64,000 nt of DNA from Streptomyces avermitilis MA-4680 = NBRC 14893 (GCF_000009765.2 NC_003155.5:1364001-1428000); one strand, 5' to 3'; shown: positions 32,193 through 41,777, counted from the stretch's first letter. Translations and numbers: made by a program. Notes: a model not told the origin generated them from the sequence alone.

Positions 32193-33143
32193 ATGACGAC
32201 GGGCAGGGACGCACGGGTCGAAGTGAAGCCCGTCGCGGGACACATCGGCGCCGAGATCAGGGGAGTCGACCTGGCAGGGCCCATGGACGACTCGGTGGTC
32301 GCCGAGATCCGGGCGGCGGTGCTGCGCTGGAAGGTGGTGTTCTTCCGGGAACAGCGGCTGGATCACACCTCCCATGTCGCGTTCGCGCGGCGGTTCGGCG
32401 AGCCGGTCTCCCTCAGGTCGCGCGGCAGTGCGTCGCCCCCGGACTTCCCCGAGGTCGAGACGACGGCCGACCGGCTGGAACTGGGTGAGCGGTACGGCAT
32501 GGACCACGCCGAGTGGCTGCGGCGGCGCCGCCATTCGCTGCTGCGGGGCTGGCACTGCGACCACGGTGCCCGGATCGACCCGCCGGCCGCCACCGTCCTG
32601 CGTGCCGAGACCGTGCCGCCCTACGGCGGTGACACGACCTGGTCCAATCTGGCGGCCGCCTACGCCGGTCTCTCGAAGCCGGTACGCGACTTCGTCGACG
32701 GCCTGCGCGCCGAGCACCGGCTGGGGGTCGGGTATCAGGCGCGGCCCGGCGACGACGCGTACGTACGGCATCTGCTGGACCATCAGACCGCGTCGGAGCA
32801 TCCACTCGTACGGGTGCACCCGGAGACCGGCGAGCGCGTGCTGTTCGTCAACGGCTACTACGTGGAGCAGATCCAGGACGTGTCCCGTACGGAGAGCCGC
32901 GCGCTCCTCGACATGCTGCTGGGCGAGGCGACCCGGCCCGAGTACACCGTGCGGTTCCGCTGGGAGCCGGGGAGCGTCGCCTTCTGGGACAACCGGGCCA
33001 CCATCCATCTGGCCCCGAGCGACACGGCCCACCTCGACCACCCCCGGGTCATGCACCGCGTGATGCTCGCCGGTGACATCCCGGTCGGTGTGGACGGCAA
33101 ACCGTCGGCACCGATCGCCGGCACCGAGCCGGAGCGCTGGTGA
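32193..33143 (+). CDS. TauD/TfdA-family 2-oxoglutarate dioxygenase
   Basis: 316 residues. Fe(II)/2OG enzyme of the TauD/TfdA fold that hydroxylates a small acidic substrate. The ATG at 32193 follows GGAGACCGC. Iron ligands: GWHCDHGAR (H-x-D) and the distal His in VMHRVMLAG, with the 2OG-binding Arg nearby; GDTTWSNLAAAY and WEPGSVAFWDNRATIH are family motifs. The substrate (taurine, alkylsulfonate, herbicide-like acid or other) is not determined. No transport genes adjoin. Confidence 0.9.
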   Translation: MTTGRDARVEVKPVAGHIGAEIRGVDLAGPMDDSVVAEIRAAVLRWKVVFFREQRLDHTSHVAFARRFGEPVSLRSRGSASPPDFPEVETTADRLELGERYGMDHAEWLRRRRHSLLRGWHCDHGARIDPPAATVLRAETVPPYGGDTTWSNLAAAYAGLSKPVRDFVDGLRAEHRLGVGYQARPGDDAYVRHLLDHQTASEHPLVRVHPETGERVLFVNGYYVEQIQDVSRTESRALLDMLLGEATRPEYTVRFRWEPGSVAFWDNRATIHLAPSDTAHLDHPRVMHRVMLAGDIPVGVDGKPSAPIAGTEPERW

Positions 33144-33146
33144 GGC

Positions 33147-33677
33147 TCAGCCGGGTCCCTGTTCCGCTTCTTCGCGCAGGAAATTGCTGACCTGGCCGAC
33201 CAGGCTCTCCACGGCGCCCTCGCACCGTACGCCCGACTCTGCCGAGCCCACGGGCAGGGACATGTCGCCCGACCACAGGTACCGGCCGGTCCACTCGTCG
33301 TCCGCCTTGAGGTGGATCTGGATGTCCACCCGGGTCAGCGAGGTGTCCGCGCCGGCGGCGTACAGGACAGCGGTGGCGCGGCGCAGCGGGTAGAGGTCGA
33401 ACCCCTCGATGAACTGCGAGTTGCGCCAGTCGAGGAACGCGCTCACGCCGTCGGGGCCGGTGCGGATGTCGAGCTGGCCGTCTTCGAAGTGGATGTCGAC
33501 GGGTTCGCTCGCGCGGTTCTCGACGGTCACCCGGAAGCGGAAGTAGGTCAGCCCTTCGGCAGCGTCGTCACGGCCCCGCGGAGGCTCCGCTTCCTCCAAG
33601 CCGTGGACGCGGACGCGCAGGCCGGCGTACTCGTCCTCGTACTCCTGCCAGTCGCCGATCACGTTGGGCTCGCGCAC
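33147..33677 (-). CDS. hypothetical protein (176 aa)
   Basis: Soluble, acidic, beta-rich protein. Seen: YFRFRVTVENRASEPVDIHF, then FIEGFDLYPLRRATAVLYA and a C-terminal helix. The strands resemble the immunoglobulin-like DUF4352 type in layout (an extracellular-type fold) but there is no signal peptide. The GTG at 33677 follows GGAGAGGTGAACC. Its stop lies three bases from that of the convergent dioxygenase gene. I do not recognise the family. Confidence 0.7.
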   Translation of the reverse strand: MREPNVIGDWQEYEDEYAGLRVRVHGLEEAEPPRGRDDAAEGLTYFRFRVTVENRASEPVDIHFEDGQLDIRTGPDGVSAFLDWRNSQFIEGFDLYPLRRATAVLYAAGADTSLTRVDIQIHLKADDEWTGRYLWSGDMSLPVGSAESGVRCEGAVESLVGQVSNFLREEAEQGPG

Positions 33678-33756
33678 GGTTCACCTCTCCACTTCAGCGG
33701 ATGCTTCCTATCCGCGCGCGCAACAAGGTGTCAAATGAACCGAACATGTCGTGGTC

Positions 33757-33789
33757 GGTGAATTCACCCCGCTTGATCAGCGATCAAGC
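33757..33789. promoter_or_regulatory. two adjacent palindromes upstream of the membrane protein gene
   Basis: GGTGAATTCACC (33757-33768, perfect) and GCTTGATC-AGC-GATCAAGC (33771-33789, perfect eight-base arms) lie side by side in the 256-base gap between divergent genes. No gene ends nearby, so operators are likelier than a terminator. Confidence 0.4.
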
Positions 33790-33933
33790 CGTGCGCAGCC
33801 ACGATCCCCGCCAGGGGGTGAAGGCGGCGTTTGGGGACGTGTTGCACATCACGCTCACCGGTGCCGCTCGTCACCGCCCGTGAACCACGGGGCGCCGCCC
33901 GCCGGACCGGCGGTGGCTGGCAGAATTCCGGGC

Positions 33934-34434
33934 ATGGCCCCGATCACACCCGCGCGTGCCCTGCTGCTGCTCGTCTGTGGGCTGGTCTGCCTCCTCACCG
34001 CCTCCGGAGCTCTCATCGGCGCGCTCTTCGGTGGCGCGAAGGCCGCCCTCGTCGCGGCCGCCTGCGCGGGCGTGGCCGGTCTGCTCGCCACGCTCCTCGT
34101 GCGCCGGCGTGCGCTGGCCCACTTCGCCGCGGCGCAGCGGGAGGCCGGGGTCCGCGGATACGCCGAGGGAATCGCGCACGGCGTCCTCCTGCACGTGACC
34201 GCCTACGAAGCCGCCGTGTTTCCGCATACGGGACCCACGGGGGTGACACCCGAGGAGCGTGCCGCACGCCGTACCGTCGCCTACCGGATGGCCGCGCTGG
34301 AGGAGGTGCCCAGGCTCGTCCGGGAGGCCGCCGCCGACGCGCTCGCCGTTCTCGACGAGGCCGACCGCGCGCGTGCCGAGGAAGCGGTCGCGCAACTCGC
34401 TTCCGTCGTACGCCGGCAGTACGCCCGCCCCTGA
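33934..34434 (+). CDS. small membrane protein (166 aa)
   Basis: Two N-terminal membrane helices (ALLLLVCGLVCLLTASGALI and AALVAAACAGVAGLLATLLV), then a basic turn and a ~105-residue cytoplasmic helical domain (PRLVREAAADALAVLDEADR). The ATG at 33934 is set by the first helix; no strong ribosome-binding site. No recognised family. Confidence 0.65.
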   Translation: MAPITPARALLLLVCGLVCLLTASGALIGALFGGAKAALVAAACAGVAGLLATLLVRRRALAHFAAAQREAGVRGYAEGIAHGVLLHVTAYEAAVFPHTGPTGVTPEERAARRTVAYRMAALEEVPRLVREAAADALAVLDEADRARAEEAVAQLASVVRRQYARP

Positions 34435-34528
34435 TCCGGGCGGTACGCCCCCGGTATTCGTCCGGGATTTCTCGGCAGCCTTGCCGACTCCTTCCCTTTC
34501 CTTCGCTATTCGCGCGCTTCATGCGTCC

Positions 34529-34553
34529 GGCGGGTCGAACAATTCGACCCGCC
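34529..34553 (+). terminator. hairpin downstream of the membrane protein gene
   Basis: GGCGGGTCGAA-CAA-TTCGACCCGCC, perfect 11-base arms, 95 bases after the stop. The rest of the gap 34435-34757 shows only a ribosome-binding site for the next gene. Confidence 0.65.
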
Positions 34554-34757
34554 GAACGGGATTGCATTCGACTGGCCGAACGCCTGTAATGCCAGGTCGG
34601 CAGCGCATCCTGTGAATGGCCTCGAATTGCCGACAGGCTATTGACGCAAGGGAATTGCGCGCCGCACACTCGCGCTCGATCGTGCACCCCATGGGACGGG
34701 TCGTACGGCGAAAGACACGGCGTGGGCCAGATTCGCCCGGATCGAGGAGAGCCGCAA

Positions 34758-36167
34758 GTGACCGTAGAAGACAGAGGCATACCGTCCGACCCGCCGGCGC
34801 CGTCGCGGCGCGGGATACTGCGGGCCCTGCTCGCGCTGCCCGCCACGGCGCTCGTGTGGGGCGAAATGCCGGGGGCGGTGGGTTCGGCGGCCGCGGCGGC
34901 GCCGTCGAAGGGGTATGCCACGCGGTACACCATCGTGCCGTTCCTCAACAGCGACGACGGCGTCGTGAACGTCTATCAGTCCGACGACGCCACCGACTTC
35001 CGGCTGCTCAAGGCCACCGCGTACACCCCGCCGAGCAACCGGATCCGCGACGCCAGTGTCTTCAAGCACACCAACGGCTACTACTACCTCACCTACACCA
35101 CGCACACCTGGCAGGACGTCAGCACCACCATCGGGTTCGCGCGCAGCTCCGACCGGGTGAACTGGACCTTCCTGTACGACCACACCGTCCCCCTCACGAA
35201 CCTGTCCCGCGCGTGGGCGCCCGAGTGGTTCGTCGACAGCGACGGCAGCGTGAACGTCATCGTGTCCTGCTCGGCCACCGACAACGAGTGGATCTTCACC
35301 CCGTATCTGCTCAAGGCCACCAACACCGGGCTCACCTCGTGGTCCGCGCCCGTGGCCCTGTCCGGCATCGGCGCCAACCACATCGACACGTACATCGTGA
35401 AGATCGGCTCCACCTATCACGCCTTCACCAAGAACGAGACGGCCAAGTACATCGAGTACGCCACCGCCACCAGCCTCACGGGCCCGTACACGATCAGCAG
35501 GACCGGCGACTGGGCGGGCTGGGGCAGCTATCGCGAGGGCCCCTCGGTGGTGCGGCTCGACAACGGCGGGTGGCGGATCTTCTTCGACGGCTACGGCGAC
35601 GGCACCTACTACTTCAGCGACAGCTACGACACCTTCGCCACCTGGACCGCGCCGAAGGCACTGGCCGGCATCTCGGGCACCGCACGTCACTTCACCGTCG
35701 TCAAGGAGACGGTCTCCGGCGGTGTCAGCCTCTCCACCGGCGTCAGCCGCTCCTTCCAGTCCGTCAACTACCCGACCCGCTACTGGCAGGAGCAGTCCTC
35801 CCTGCTCAACCTGCCCGTGGTGAGCTCCGCCGCCAGCAGCGCGGAGAAGGCGGCGTCGGCGTTCACGGTCGTGGCGGGCCTCGCCGACGCCGGCGGGTAC
35901 TCCTTCCGGGACGCGGCCGGAAACTATCTGCGCCACTACGACTACCGTGCCCGCTTCGACGCCGACGACGGAACGCCGACGTTCGCCAAGGACGCCACGT
36001 ACGTCGCGCGAACGGGCACGGCCGCCGGCTCCGTCCGCTTCGAGTCGTACAACTACCCGGGCTACTATCTGCGCCACTACAACTACCAGCTGCGCGTGGA
36101 CCCCACGGACGGCACCGACCAGTTCCGCCAGGACAGCTCCTTCAACCCGGTCACCGCCTGGGCCTGA
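34758..36167 (+). CDS. secreted GH43-type glycosidase with AbfB (CBM42) domain
   Basis: 469 residues. The GTG at 34758 follows GAGGAGAGCCGCA. The N-terminus has twin arginines (SRRGILRALLALPA) and an Ala-rich export signal ending near residue 50. A five-bladed beta-propeller follows (about 50-320), with RDASVFKHTNGYYYLTYT and WAPEWF typical of GH43-type arabinanases and xylosidases. The C-terminal ~140 residues are an AbfB arabinofuranose-binding domain, with the repeated YLRHYDYRAR / YLRHYNYQLR motif. Likely acts on arabinose side chains of plant polymers outside the cell. Confidence 0.87.
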   Translation: MTVEDRGIPSDPPAPSRRGILRALLALPATALVWGEMPGAVGSAAAAAPSKGYATRYTIVPFLNSDDGVVNVYQSDDATDFRLLKATAYTPPSNRIRDASVFKHTNGYYYLTYTTHTWQDVSTTIGFARSSDRVNWTFLYDHTVPLTNLSRAWAPEWFVDSDGSVNVIVSCSATDNEWIFTPYLLKATNTGLTSWSAPVALSGIGANHIDTYIVKIGSTYHAFTKNETAKYIEYATATSLTGPYTISRTGDWAGWGSYREGPSVVRLDNGGWRIFFDGYGDGTYYFSDSYDTFATWTAPKALAGISGTARHFTVVKETVSGGVSLSTGVSRSFQSVNYPTRYWQEQSSLLNLPVVSSAASSAEKAASAFTVVAGLADAGGYSFRDAAGNYLRHYDYRARFDADDGTPTFAKDATYVARTGTAAGSVRFESYNYPGYYLRHYNYQLRVDPTDGTDQFRQDSSFNPVTAWA

Positions 36168-36220
36168 GCCCTCTTCCGGCCAGGCGGTCGCCGCCCGCCC
36201 GGCCTCGAAGGTGACCTTCG

Positions 36221-36240
36221 TCGCCGGCGCGAGCCGGCGA
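36221..36240 (+). terminator. hairpin after the GH43 gene
   Basis: TCGCCGGC-GCGA-GCCGGCGA, perfect eight-base arms, 54 bases after the stop. A smaller palindrome GAAGGTGACCTTC precedes it. Confidence 0.6.
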
Positions 36241-36292
36241 TGCGACGTGCGGGCGTTGAGCAAGCTCGTGCCGTACGGACGTAGCAAAGGAC

Positions 36293-38032
36293 ATGCCTGC
36301 ATTCATGGCCGACAGCGGCGAGCACACGGCGGTCCGGGATCCGATCGGCCCGGTCCCGCCGGCGAGCGGGGAGGACGATTCCCGGAGGCCGGCGGGCCTT
36401 GGCCGGCGGCTGCGGCGGTACCGGCGGTGGCTGCTGGTGTGCGCGGTGGCCGCGTTGCTGGCCCAGATGGCGGTCGCGATGATCACCACGGCGGTGGAAC
36501 AGACGCCCACCATCGACGAGCCGGTGTACGCGGGCACGGCCGTGGTCTACGTGCAACAGCACAGCCTGCGTTACAACCCCGAGCACCCGCCGCTCGGCAA
36601 GCTCATCATCGCGACCGGGATGGCGGTCGCCCGGCCCCATCTCGCGCCGGGGTTCGTGGGCGACCAGGGCGAGCTGGGACGGCATCTGCTGTACGAGTCC
36701 GGCAACGACCCCTGGCGGGTCATGTTCTGGGCGCGGCTGCCGGTGATCGTCGTGACGCTGCTCCTCGGTCTCGTGGTCTTCGCGTTCGCGCGTGATCTCG
36801 TCGGCGCCGTGGGCGGGCTGGCGGCGCTCGCGCTGTACGCGTTCTCGCCCGATGTCGTCGCGCACGGGTCGCTGGCCACGCTCGACGTGCCCGCCGCCGG
36901 GTTCGTGCTGACGGCGGCCTGGCTGGTGTGGCGGGCGCGGCGCCGGCCGCTGCCGTATCTGCCGCTCGCCGGGCTGGCGACGGGCGCCGCCCTGGCGACG
37001 AAGATGAGCACCCTGCCGGTGGTTCCGGTGCTGATGTGTCTTGCCGGGTGGTCGTTCTGGTGCGCCCGGCGGACCGACGGCCCCGAGCCACGGGAGCGGG
37101 CGCGGCTCGCGGGCCGGGCCGCGGCGGTGGCCGCCGGTGTGGCGCTGGTCGCGGTGGTGGTCGTGTGGGCCACCTATCTCGTCGTCGATCCACGGCTGCG
37201 GTGGACCGCGTCCGGGCATGTGCCGACGGTGCACGGCCTGCGTGGGCTGCTCGTCGAGTGGCTGCCGTTCCCGGAGGCGTACCGGGACGGGATGCGCGTC
37301 CAGTTCGGCTTCGAGAACGCGACCTGGCACGGCTTCCTGTTCGGCCGGCTCTACTCCGGCTCCCTGTGGTACTACCTGCCCGCCGCGCTGATCGTGAAGA
37401 CGCCGCTGGGCATGCTGGGCCTGTGGCTGGCGGGCGTCGGCGTCATGGCGGCGGTGCCGCGGCTGCGGGCGGCGGCGGGGTACGTGGTCCTTCCGCCCGC
37501 CGTCCTGCTGGCCGCGGCCATGACCGGCTCACGTGATCTCGGCGTGCGCTACGCCCTGTTCATGCCGGTGTTCCTCGCGGTCGCCGCCGCCTGCGTACTC
37601 GCCCTGCGGCGGTGGTGGGCACATCTCGCGGTGGCGGTGCTGGTCGGGTTCGTCGCCGTCAGTTCGGTGCGGACGTTTCCCTTGTATCTGCCGTACTCCA
37701 ACGAGGCGTTCGGCGGGCCCGCCGAGACCCATCTGCGGCTGCACGACTCGAACGTCGACTGGGGCCAGGACCTCGGGCGGCTGGCCGACCGGCTGCGGCA
37801 GCGGTATCCCGGCGAGAAGGTCTGGCTCGTGTACAAGGGCAGCGGTGTGCCCGCCGCGTACGGCATCACCGCCTCCGACCCGCGCAAGGTGGCGCCCGGC
37901 CGGGTGCACGGGCTGCTCGTCGTGTCGGACTCGTCGATCGCCAAGGCCGAGGGCCGGTTCGCGCGGCTGATCGACAGCAGCGAGGCGATCGACGAGGTCG
38001 GACACTCCATCACGGTCTTCCGCCGGAAGTAG
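36293..38032 (+). CDS. GT39-type membrane glycosyltransferase (mannosyltransferase-like)
   Basis: 579 residues with about ten membrane helices. The extracytoplasmic loop after the first helix carries PTIDEPVYAGTA and RYNPEHPPLGKL, the Asp/Glu signature of GT39/GT-C polyprenyl-phosphate-dependent transferases. KMSTLPVVP and SRDLGVRYALF are further conserved blocks, and a soluble C-terminal part begins near LRLHDSNVDWGQDL. ATG 36293 has AAAGGA too close; ATG 36305 (MADSGEH) is equally likely. It probably mannosylates or glycosylates exported molecules. Convergent with the M1 protease gene. Confidence 0.8.
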   Translation: MPAFMADSGEHTAVRDPIGPVPPASGEDDSRRPAGLGRRLRRYRRWLLVCAVAALLAQMAVAMITTAVEQTPTIDEPVYAGTAVVYVQQHSLRYNPEHPPLGKLIIATGMAVARPHLAPGFVGDQGELGRHLLYESGNDPWRVMFWARLPVIVVTLLLGLVVFAFARDLVGAVGGLAALALYAFSPDVVAHGSLATLDVPAAGFVLTAAWLVWRARRRPLPYLPLAGLATGAALATKMSTLPVVPVLMCLAGWSFWCARRTDGPEPRERARLAGRAAAVAAGVALVAVVVVWATYLVVDPRLRWTASGHVPTVHGLRGLLVEWLPFPEAYRDGMRVQFGFENATWHGFLFGRLYSGSLWYYLPAALIVKTPLGMLGLWLAGVGVMAAVPRLRAAAGYVVLPPAVLLAAAMTGSRDLGVRYALFMPVFLAVAAACVLALRRWWAHLAVAVLVGFVAVSSVRTFPLYLPYSNEAFGGPAETHLRLHDSNVDWGQDLGRLADRLRQRYPGEKVWLVYKGSGVPAAYGITASDPRKVAPGRVHGLLVVSDSSIAKAEGRFARLIDSSEAIDEVGHSITVFRRK

Positions 38033-38052
38033 GACGAGCGGCGGTCCCCGCG

Positions 38053-39477
38053 TCAGGGAGAGGACGGCTTGCCCGCCGTACCGATCCACGTGTGGAACAA
38101 CTGGTCGAGGTCCTTGCCGGAGAGCCGCTCCGCCAACCGGGTGAACTCGGCCGTCGTTCCGTGGCCGCCCCGGTGGTCGGTGGCCCAGGTGCGCAGGACG
38201 CGGAAGAAGGTCTTGTCGCCGACCGCCGTGCGGAGCTTCTGCAGGGCCATGGCGCCACGGGCGTAGACGGGAGTTTCGAAGATATGGGCTCCGCTGCCGG
38301 GGTCGGCGGGCGGGAACGCCCACAGGTCGTCGCCCGCCGGGGACGCGTACAGGGCGTCGAAGATCTGCTGAGCGGTCCTGCCGCCGTGCTGTTCGGCGTA
38401 GAGCCACTCGGCGTATGTCGCGAAACCCTCGTTGAGCCAGATGTCCCGCCAGCGGGTCAGTGTGACGGAGTCGCCGAACCACTGGTGGGCGCTTTCGTGG
38501 ACGAGGGTGCTCAGATCGGGGGCGCTGTCGTACACCGGGCGGGTCTGGGTCTCCAGCGCGTAGCCGACGTTCGGGGCACGGTCGACGACGGCACCGGCGG
38601 CCTTGTAGGGGTACGGGCCGAAAACGCCGCTCTCCCAGGCGAGCACGGAGGGCAGCTTCTTGAGCACCGGTGTTGCCGCGGTCGCCTCGCGCGGGTCGAC
38701 GGCGTTGTAGACCTTCAGGCCGTCCGGGGTCGTGTACCGCTCGACCTTGAACGTGCCGACCGTCGCGGTGGCCAGATAGGCGGCCATCGGCTCGGACTGA
38801 CGCCAGCGGAAGGTCGTACGGCCGTGGGCGGTCCGCTGTCCCAGAAGGACGCCGTTGGAGACGGCGGTGCGCCCCTTGGGCACCGTGATGGTGATGTCGT
38901 ACGACGCCTTGTCGCTGGGGTGGTTGTTCGCGGGGAACCAGGTCATCGCGCCCTGGGGCTCCCCCGCGACGAACGCGCCGTCGTCGGTGGGGATCCAGCC
39001 GTCGAGCGAGCCGTCGGGGTCGGTGACCGGTTTGGGCTTGCCCTGGTAGGTGACGGTGACGCGGAATTCCTGCCGGCGGTGCAGGGCGTGGCGCGGGGTG
39101 ACGACGAGTTCCTGGCCGTCGCGCCGGAAGGCGGCCTTGGTGTGGTCGACCGTGATGCCGGTGACCTTCAGGCCCGAGAGGTCGAGGTCGAGACGGGTGA
39201 GGCGCTGGGTGGCCCGGGCGGTGATGACCGCCTTTCCGTCGAGGTGGCCGGTGCTCGGGTCGTAGCCGAGGCTCAGGCCGTAGTGGCGCACGTCGTAGCC
39301 GCCGTTGCCCGCGAGGGGGAAGTACGGGTCTCCTGCTCCGGACGAGCCCACGGTGCCGGCCGCCGCCGGGCCCGCGGCCGCCAGCAGCGCCGCGAGCGCC
39401 ACGGGGACGGTCGCCACCACGGCTTCCCGACGAAGGACGGTTGCACGTCTGACGGCCTGTCGGCGGGCTGGCCTCAC
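38053..39477 (-). CDS. secreted M1-family aminopeptidase
   Basis: 474 residues. I chose GTG 39477 because GGGAG lies five bases before it; GTG 39489 overlaps that site. The N-terminal signal is REAVVATVPVALAALLAAAGPAAA. Catalytic zinc motif: HESAHQWFG with the third ligand in WLNEGFATY 18 residues on; the substrate exopeptidase motif is replaced by a GAMTWFP-like GQ/GAM segment. The C-terminal helical domain of long M1 enzymes is absent, as in other short bacterial members. It would trim N-terminal residues from peptides outside the cell. Confidence 0.88.
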   Translation of the reverse strand: MRPARRQAVRRATVLRREAVVATVPVALAALLAAAGPAAAGTVGSSGAGDPYFPLAGNGGYDVRHYGLSLGYDPSTGHLDGKAVITARATQRLTRLDLDLSGLKVTGITVDHTKAAFRRDGQELVVTPRHALHRRQEFRVTVTYQGKPKPVTDPDGSLDGWIPTDDGAFVAGEPQGAMTWFPANNHPSDKASYDITITVPKGRTAVSNGVLLGQRTAHGRTTFRWRQSEPMAAYLATATVGTFKVERYTTPDGLKVYNAVDPREATAATPVLKKLPSVLAWESGVFGPYPYKAAGAVVDRAPNVGYALETQTRPVYDSAPDLSTLVHESAHQWFGDSVTLTRWRDIWLNEGFATYAEWLYAEQHGGRTAQQIFDALYASPAGDDLWAFPPADPGSGAHIFETPVYARGAMALQKLRTAVGDKTFFRVLRTWATDHRGGHGTTAEFTRLAERLSGKDLDQLFHTWIGTAGKPSSP

Positions 39478-39612
39478 GTTCGCTCCCACGAGTTGACGAT
39501 GATCACTCGCGAAAGCTTATGGGCCCGCTCGTCCCCGGAATTACCTCGATCCGGTCAAATTATGTCGTGTCTAGTCGCGTCTATGGGTTTGACCGTCTCC
39601 TCCGGCCCGGGG

Positions 39613-39984
39613 TCAGGTGTGGCCCAGCCCCCCGCTGCCGAACGAGCCGCTGGAGCCGGGATCCCAGCGCCGTCGATTCTGGTCCTCTCGCCGTTTGCTT
39701 CCTGCGTGGTGCAGCTCGTACGGCATGAGCCGTTCACTCTCGACCGCCGCGTGCGGCACTTCGTCGGGTTCCCGCATCTCACGCATTTCGTGTACTGCAC
39801 CGGATTCGGGGAGCTTGGGCTGCTCGTCCGAGCGAGGCCGGTCCGATTCCGTACGGCGCACCGATATGCCGAGCCGGACGGCCCAGATCAGTCCGCCGGC
39901 GATCACCAGACCGCCAACAAAAGCGGCAAACACGTTGAGTACATCACTCGACGCGGCCAGTAGTTCATAGCTCGCCGTGTTCAT
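39613..39984 (-). CDS. DUF6479 family membrane-anchored protein
   Basis: 123 residues. One N-terminal membrane helix (VLNVFAAFVGGLVIAGGLIW), then a basic, Pro/Glu-rich cytoplasmic tail with MREMREPDEVP and a conserved end WDPGSSGSFGSGG, the pattern of DUF6479 in Streptomyces. The ATG at 39984 is preferred to GTG 39990, because a SigB-type promoter immediately upstream would start the transcript between them, giving an almost leaderless mRNA. Function unknown. Confidence 0.78.
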   Translation of the reverse strand: MNTASYELLAASSDVLNVFAAFVGGLVIAGGLIWAVRLGISVRRTESDRPRSDEQPKLPESGAVHEMREMREPDEVPHAAVESERLMPYELHHAGSKRREDQNRRRWDPGSSGSFGSGGLGHT

Positions 39985-39993
39985 ATGCACTCA

Positions 39994-40019
39994 ATACCCG
40001 TAAATAAATGCCGATAAGC
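39994..40019 (-). promoter_or_regulatory. SigB-type promoter of the DUF6479 gene
   Basis: On the minus strand GCTT (40019-40016), 16 bases, GGGTAT (39999-39994). The expected start point is about 3-5 bases before the ATG. The flanks are unusually AT-rich for this genome. Confidence 0.5.
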
Positions 40020-40318
40020 AAAAACATCCGCGAGATTCATTTATGAGGTTCGGTGGGCGATACCGGGCCGGTGCCACCCCACGGGCCCGTCGGCGGCCCG
40101 CGTCCGGGTGCGACGCGGTGGACGAACGGGGTGTGTACGTCCGTCCCGCGAGCGAACGCAGCGGGGTCACTCGGATGCGGACGCGCGGAGGCTTCACAGT
40201 GTTCATGAAGCCACCCTGCGTCACGGGGGCCCGGCGGGCCAGGCCTCTCCTGGGAGCAGGACCACCGGTCCTGGTACCGGTACAACCAGGCTCCGCGACG
40301 TCACTCGGGCCGGTCCGC

Positions 40319-40341
40319 GTCCGCCGGCCTGGCCGGCGGAC
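40319..40341 (-). terminator. terminator of the MFS transporter gene
   Basis: Arms GTCCGCCGGCC and GGCCGGCGGAC around a single T (effective loop 3-5), 22 bases past the MFS stop. The rest of the gap 40020-40318 holds no gene I can support. Confidence 0.65.
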
Positions 40342-40363
40342 GGTACGGCGCCAGACCCTGTCG

Positions 40364-41686
40364 TCAGATCCGGTAGGTGCGCAGGGCCGGTGTGGCGAAG
40401 GCCAGGGCCAGGGTGGCGACGACGACCAGGAGTCCACCGCCCGCGACGGCCGCGCGCGCCCCGAAGACCGAGCCCGCGGTGCCGTGCAGAACGTCGGCGA
40501 GGCGTGGGCCGCCCGCGACCACGACGGTGAACACGCCCTGCATGCGGCCGCGCATCTCGTCGGTGACCGCCGACAGCAGGATGGCACCGCGGAAGACCAT
40601 CGAGACCATGTCGGCGACTCCGGCGGCGGCGAGGAAGGCCACCGCGATCCAGAGGTTCGTACTCAGGCCGAAGCCGGTGACCGCGGCGCCCCAGGCGACG
40701 ACGGCCGCGATCACCATGAGGCCGTGCCTGCGGGCGCGCGAGAACGTGCCCGACATCAGGCCGCCGGCCACGGCACCGATGGGGATCGCCGCGAACAGCA
40801 GGCCGAGCGCGAGGCCCTCCCCGTAGGGCGCGTACGTCTGCGCGGCGAGCTGCGGGAACAGGGCCCGGGGCATGCCGAGGACCATCGCGATGATGTCGGC
40901 GAGGAAGGAGAGCAGCAGGACCTTGTGCAGCGAGATGTAGCGGAAGCCCTCGGCTATCGCCCGCCAGCCGGCGCGGCCGGACGCCGGGGTCGTCAGGGGC
41001 GGCAGCGCGGGGAGCCGTACGACCGCCCACACCGTGGCGCACAGGGCCAGGGCGTCGAGCAGATAGAGCTCGGACAGGCCGATGACGGGGATGAGGGCGC
41101 CGGCCAGGAGCGGTCCTGCCACCAGGCCCGTCTGCATGACGGTGGAGCCGAGGGCGTTCGCCGCGGGCAGTTCGTCCGCGGGGACCAGCCGGGCGATGGA
41201 GGCGGTGCGGGCCGGGGAGTTGAGGCCGAAGAAGGCCTGCTGGAGGGCGAGCAGCGCCATCAGGACGAACACCGAGTCGACCCCGGTGACGGCCTGGGTC
41301 CAGAACAGCAGGGAGGTGACGGCTATGCCGGAGTTGGTGATCAGGAGCAGCTTGCGGCGGTCCATGCTGTCGGCGATCGCGCCGCCCCACAGGGCGAAGA
41401 CGACGAGCGGGAGGAGGCCGGCGAGGCTGGCGTAGCCCACCCATGCCGACGAGCCGGTGATGTCGTAGATCTGCTTGGGCACGGCGACGGCGGTGAGCTG
41501 GCTGCCGACGGAGGTGACGATGGTCGAGGACCACAGGCGGCGGTAGGCGGGGCGCCGCAGCGGCCTGGTGTCCATCGCCCAGCGGCGCCAGCCCGGGCGG
41601 GCCCCTCGCGCCGGTGCCGGGGGCACGCTGGGCGCCGCGGTGTCTGGGCCGGTGCTGTCGTCGGTGCTGCTCTCACTCGTGTCCAC
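40364..41686 (-). CDS. MFS transporter
   Basis: 440-residue transporter with about 12 helices. The motif GGAIADSMDRRKLLLIT after helix 2 is the MFS loop 2-3 signature, and NSPARTASIARLVP with the second-half architecture resembles the MFS_3/enterobactin-exporter type. The GTG at 41686 (VDTSESS) follows AGGAACTCC; ATG 41710 has its purine run too close. The substrate is unknown; export of a small molecule is likely. Same strand as the LysE gene upstream but 91 bases away. Confidence 0.82.
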   Translation of the reverse strand: MDTSESSTDDSTGPDTAAPSVPPAPARGARPGWRRWAMDTRPLRRPAYRRLWSSTIVTSVGSQLTAVAVPKQIYDITGSSAWVGYASLAGLLPLVVFALWGGAIADSMDRRKLLLITNSGIAVTSLLFWTQAVTGVDSVFVLMALLALQQAFFGLNSPARTASIARLVPADELPAANALGSTVMQTGLVAGPLLAGALIPVIGLSELYLLDALALCATVWAVVRLPALPPLTTPASGRAGWRAIAEGFRYISLHKVLLLSFLADIIAMVLGMPRALFPQLAAQTYAPYGEGLALGLLFAAIPIGAVAGGLMSGTFSRARRHGLMVIAAVVAWGAAVTGFGLSTNLWIAVAFLAAAGVADMVSMVFRGAILLSAVTDEMRGRMQGVFTVVVAGGPRLADVLHGTAGSVFGARAAVAGGGLLVVVATLALAFATPALRTYRI

Positions 41687-41777
41687 GGAGTTCCTGGTTG
41701 CTCGATACATCCTTCTGGTGTCAGGGTTCACTATCGCCCACCCGCACCGGGCCGACATCGGGCGGGTGGACGGGAGT

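Noticed and set aside
33771..33789. Hairpin GCTTGATC-AGC-GATCAAGC as a terminator
   Set aside because: No gene on either strand ends just before it, since it lies between divergent starts, so it is listed as a possible operator instead.
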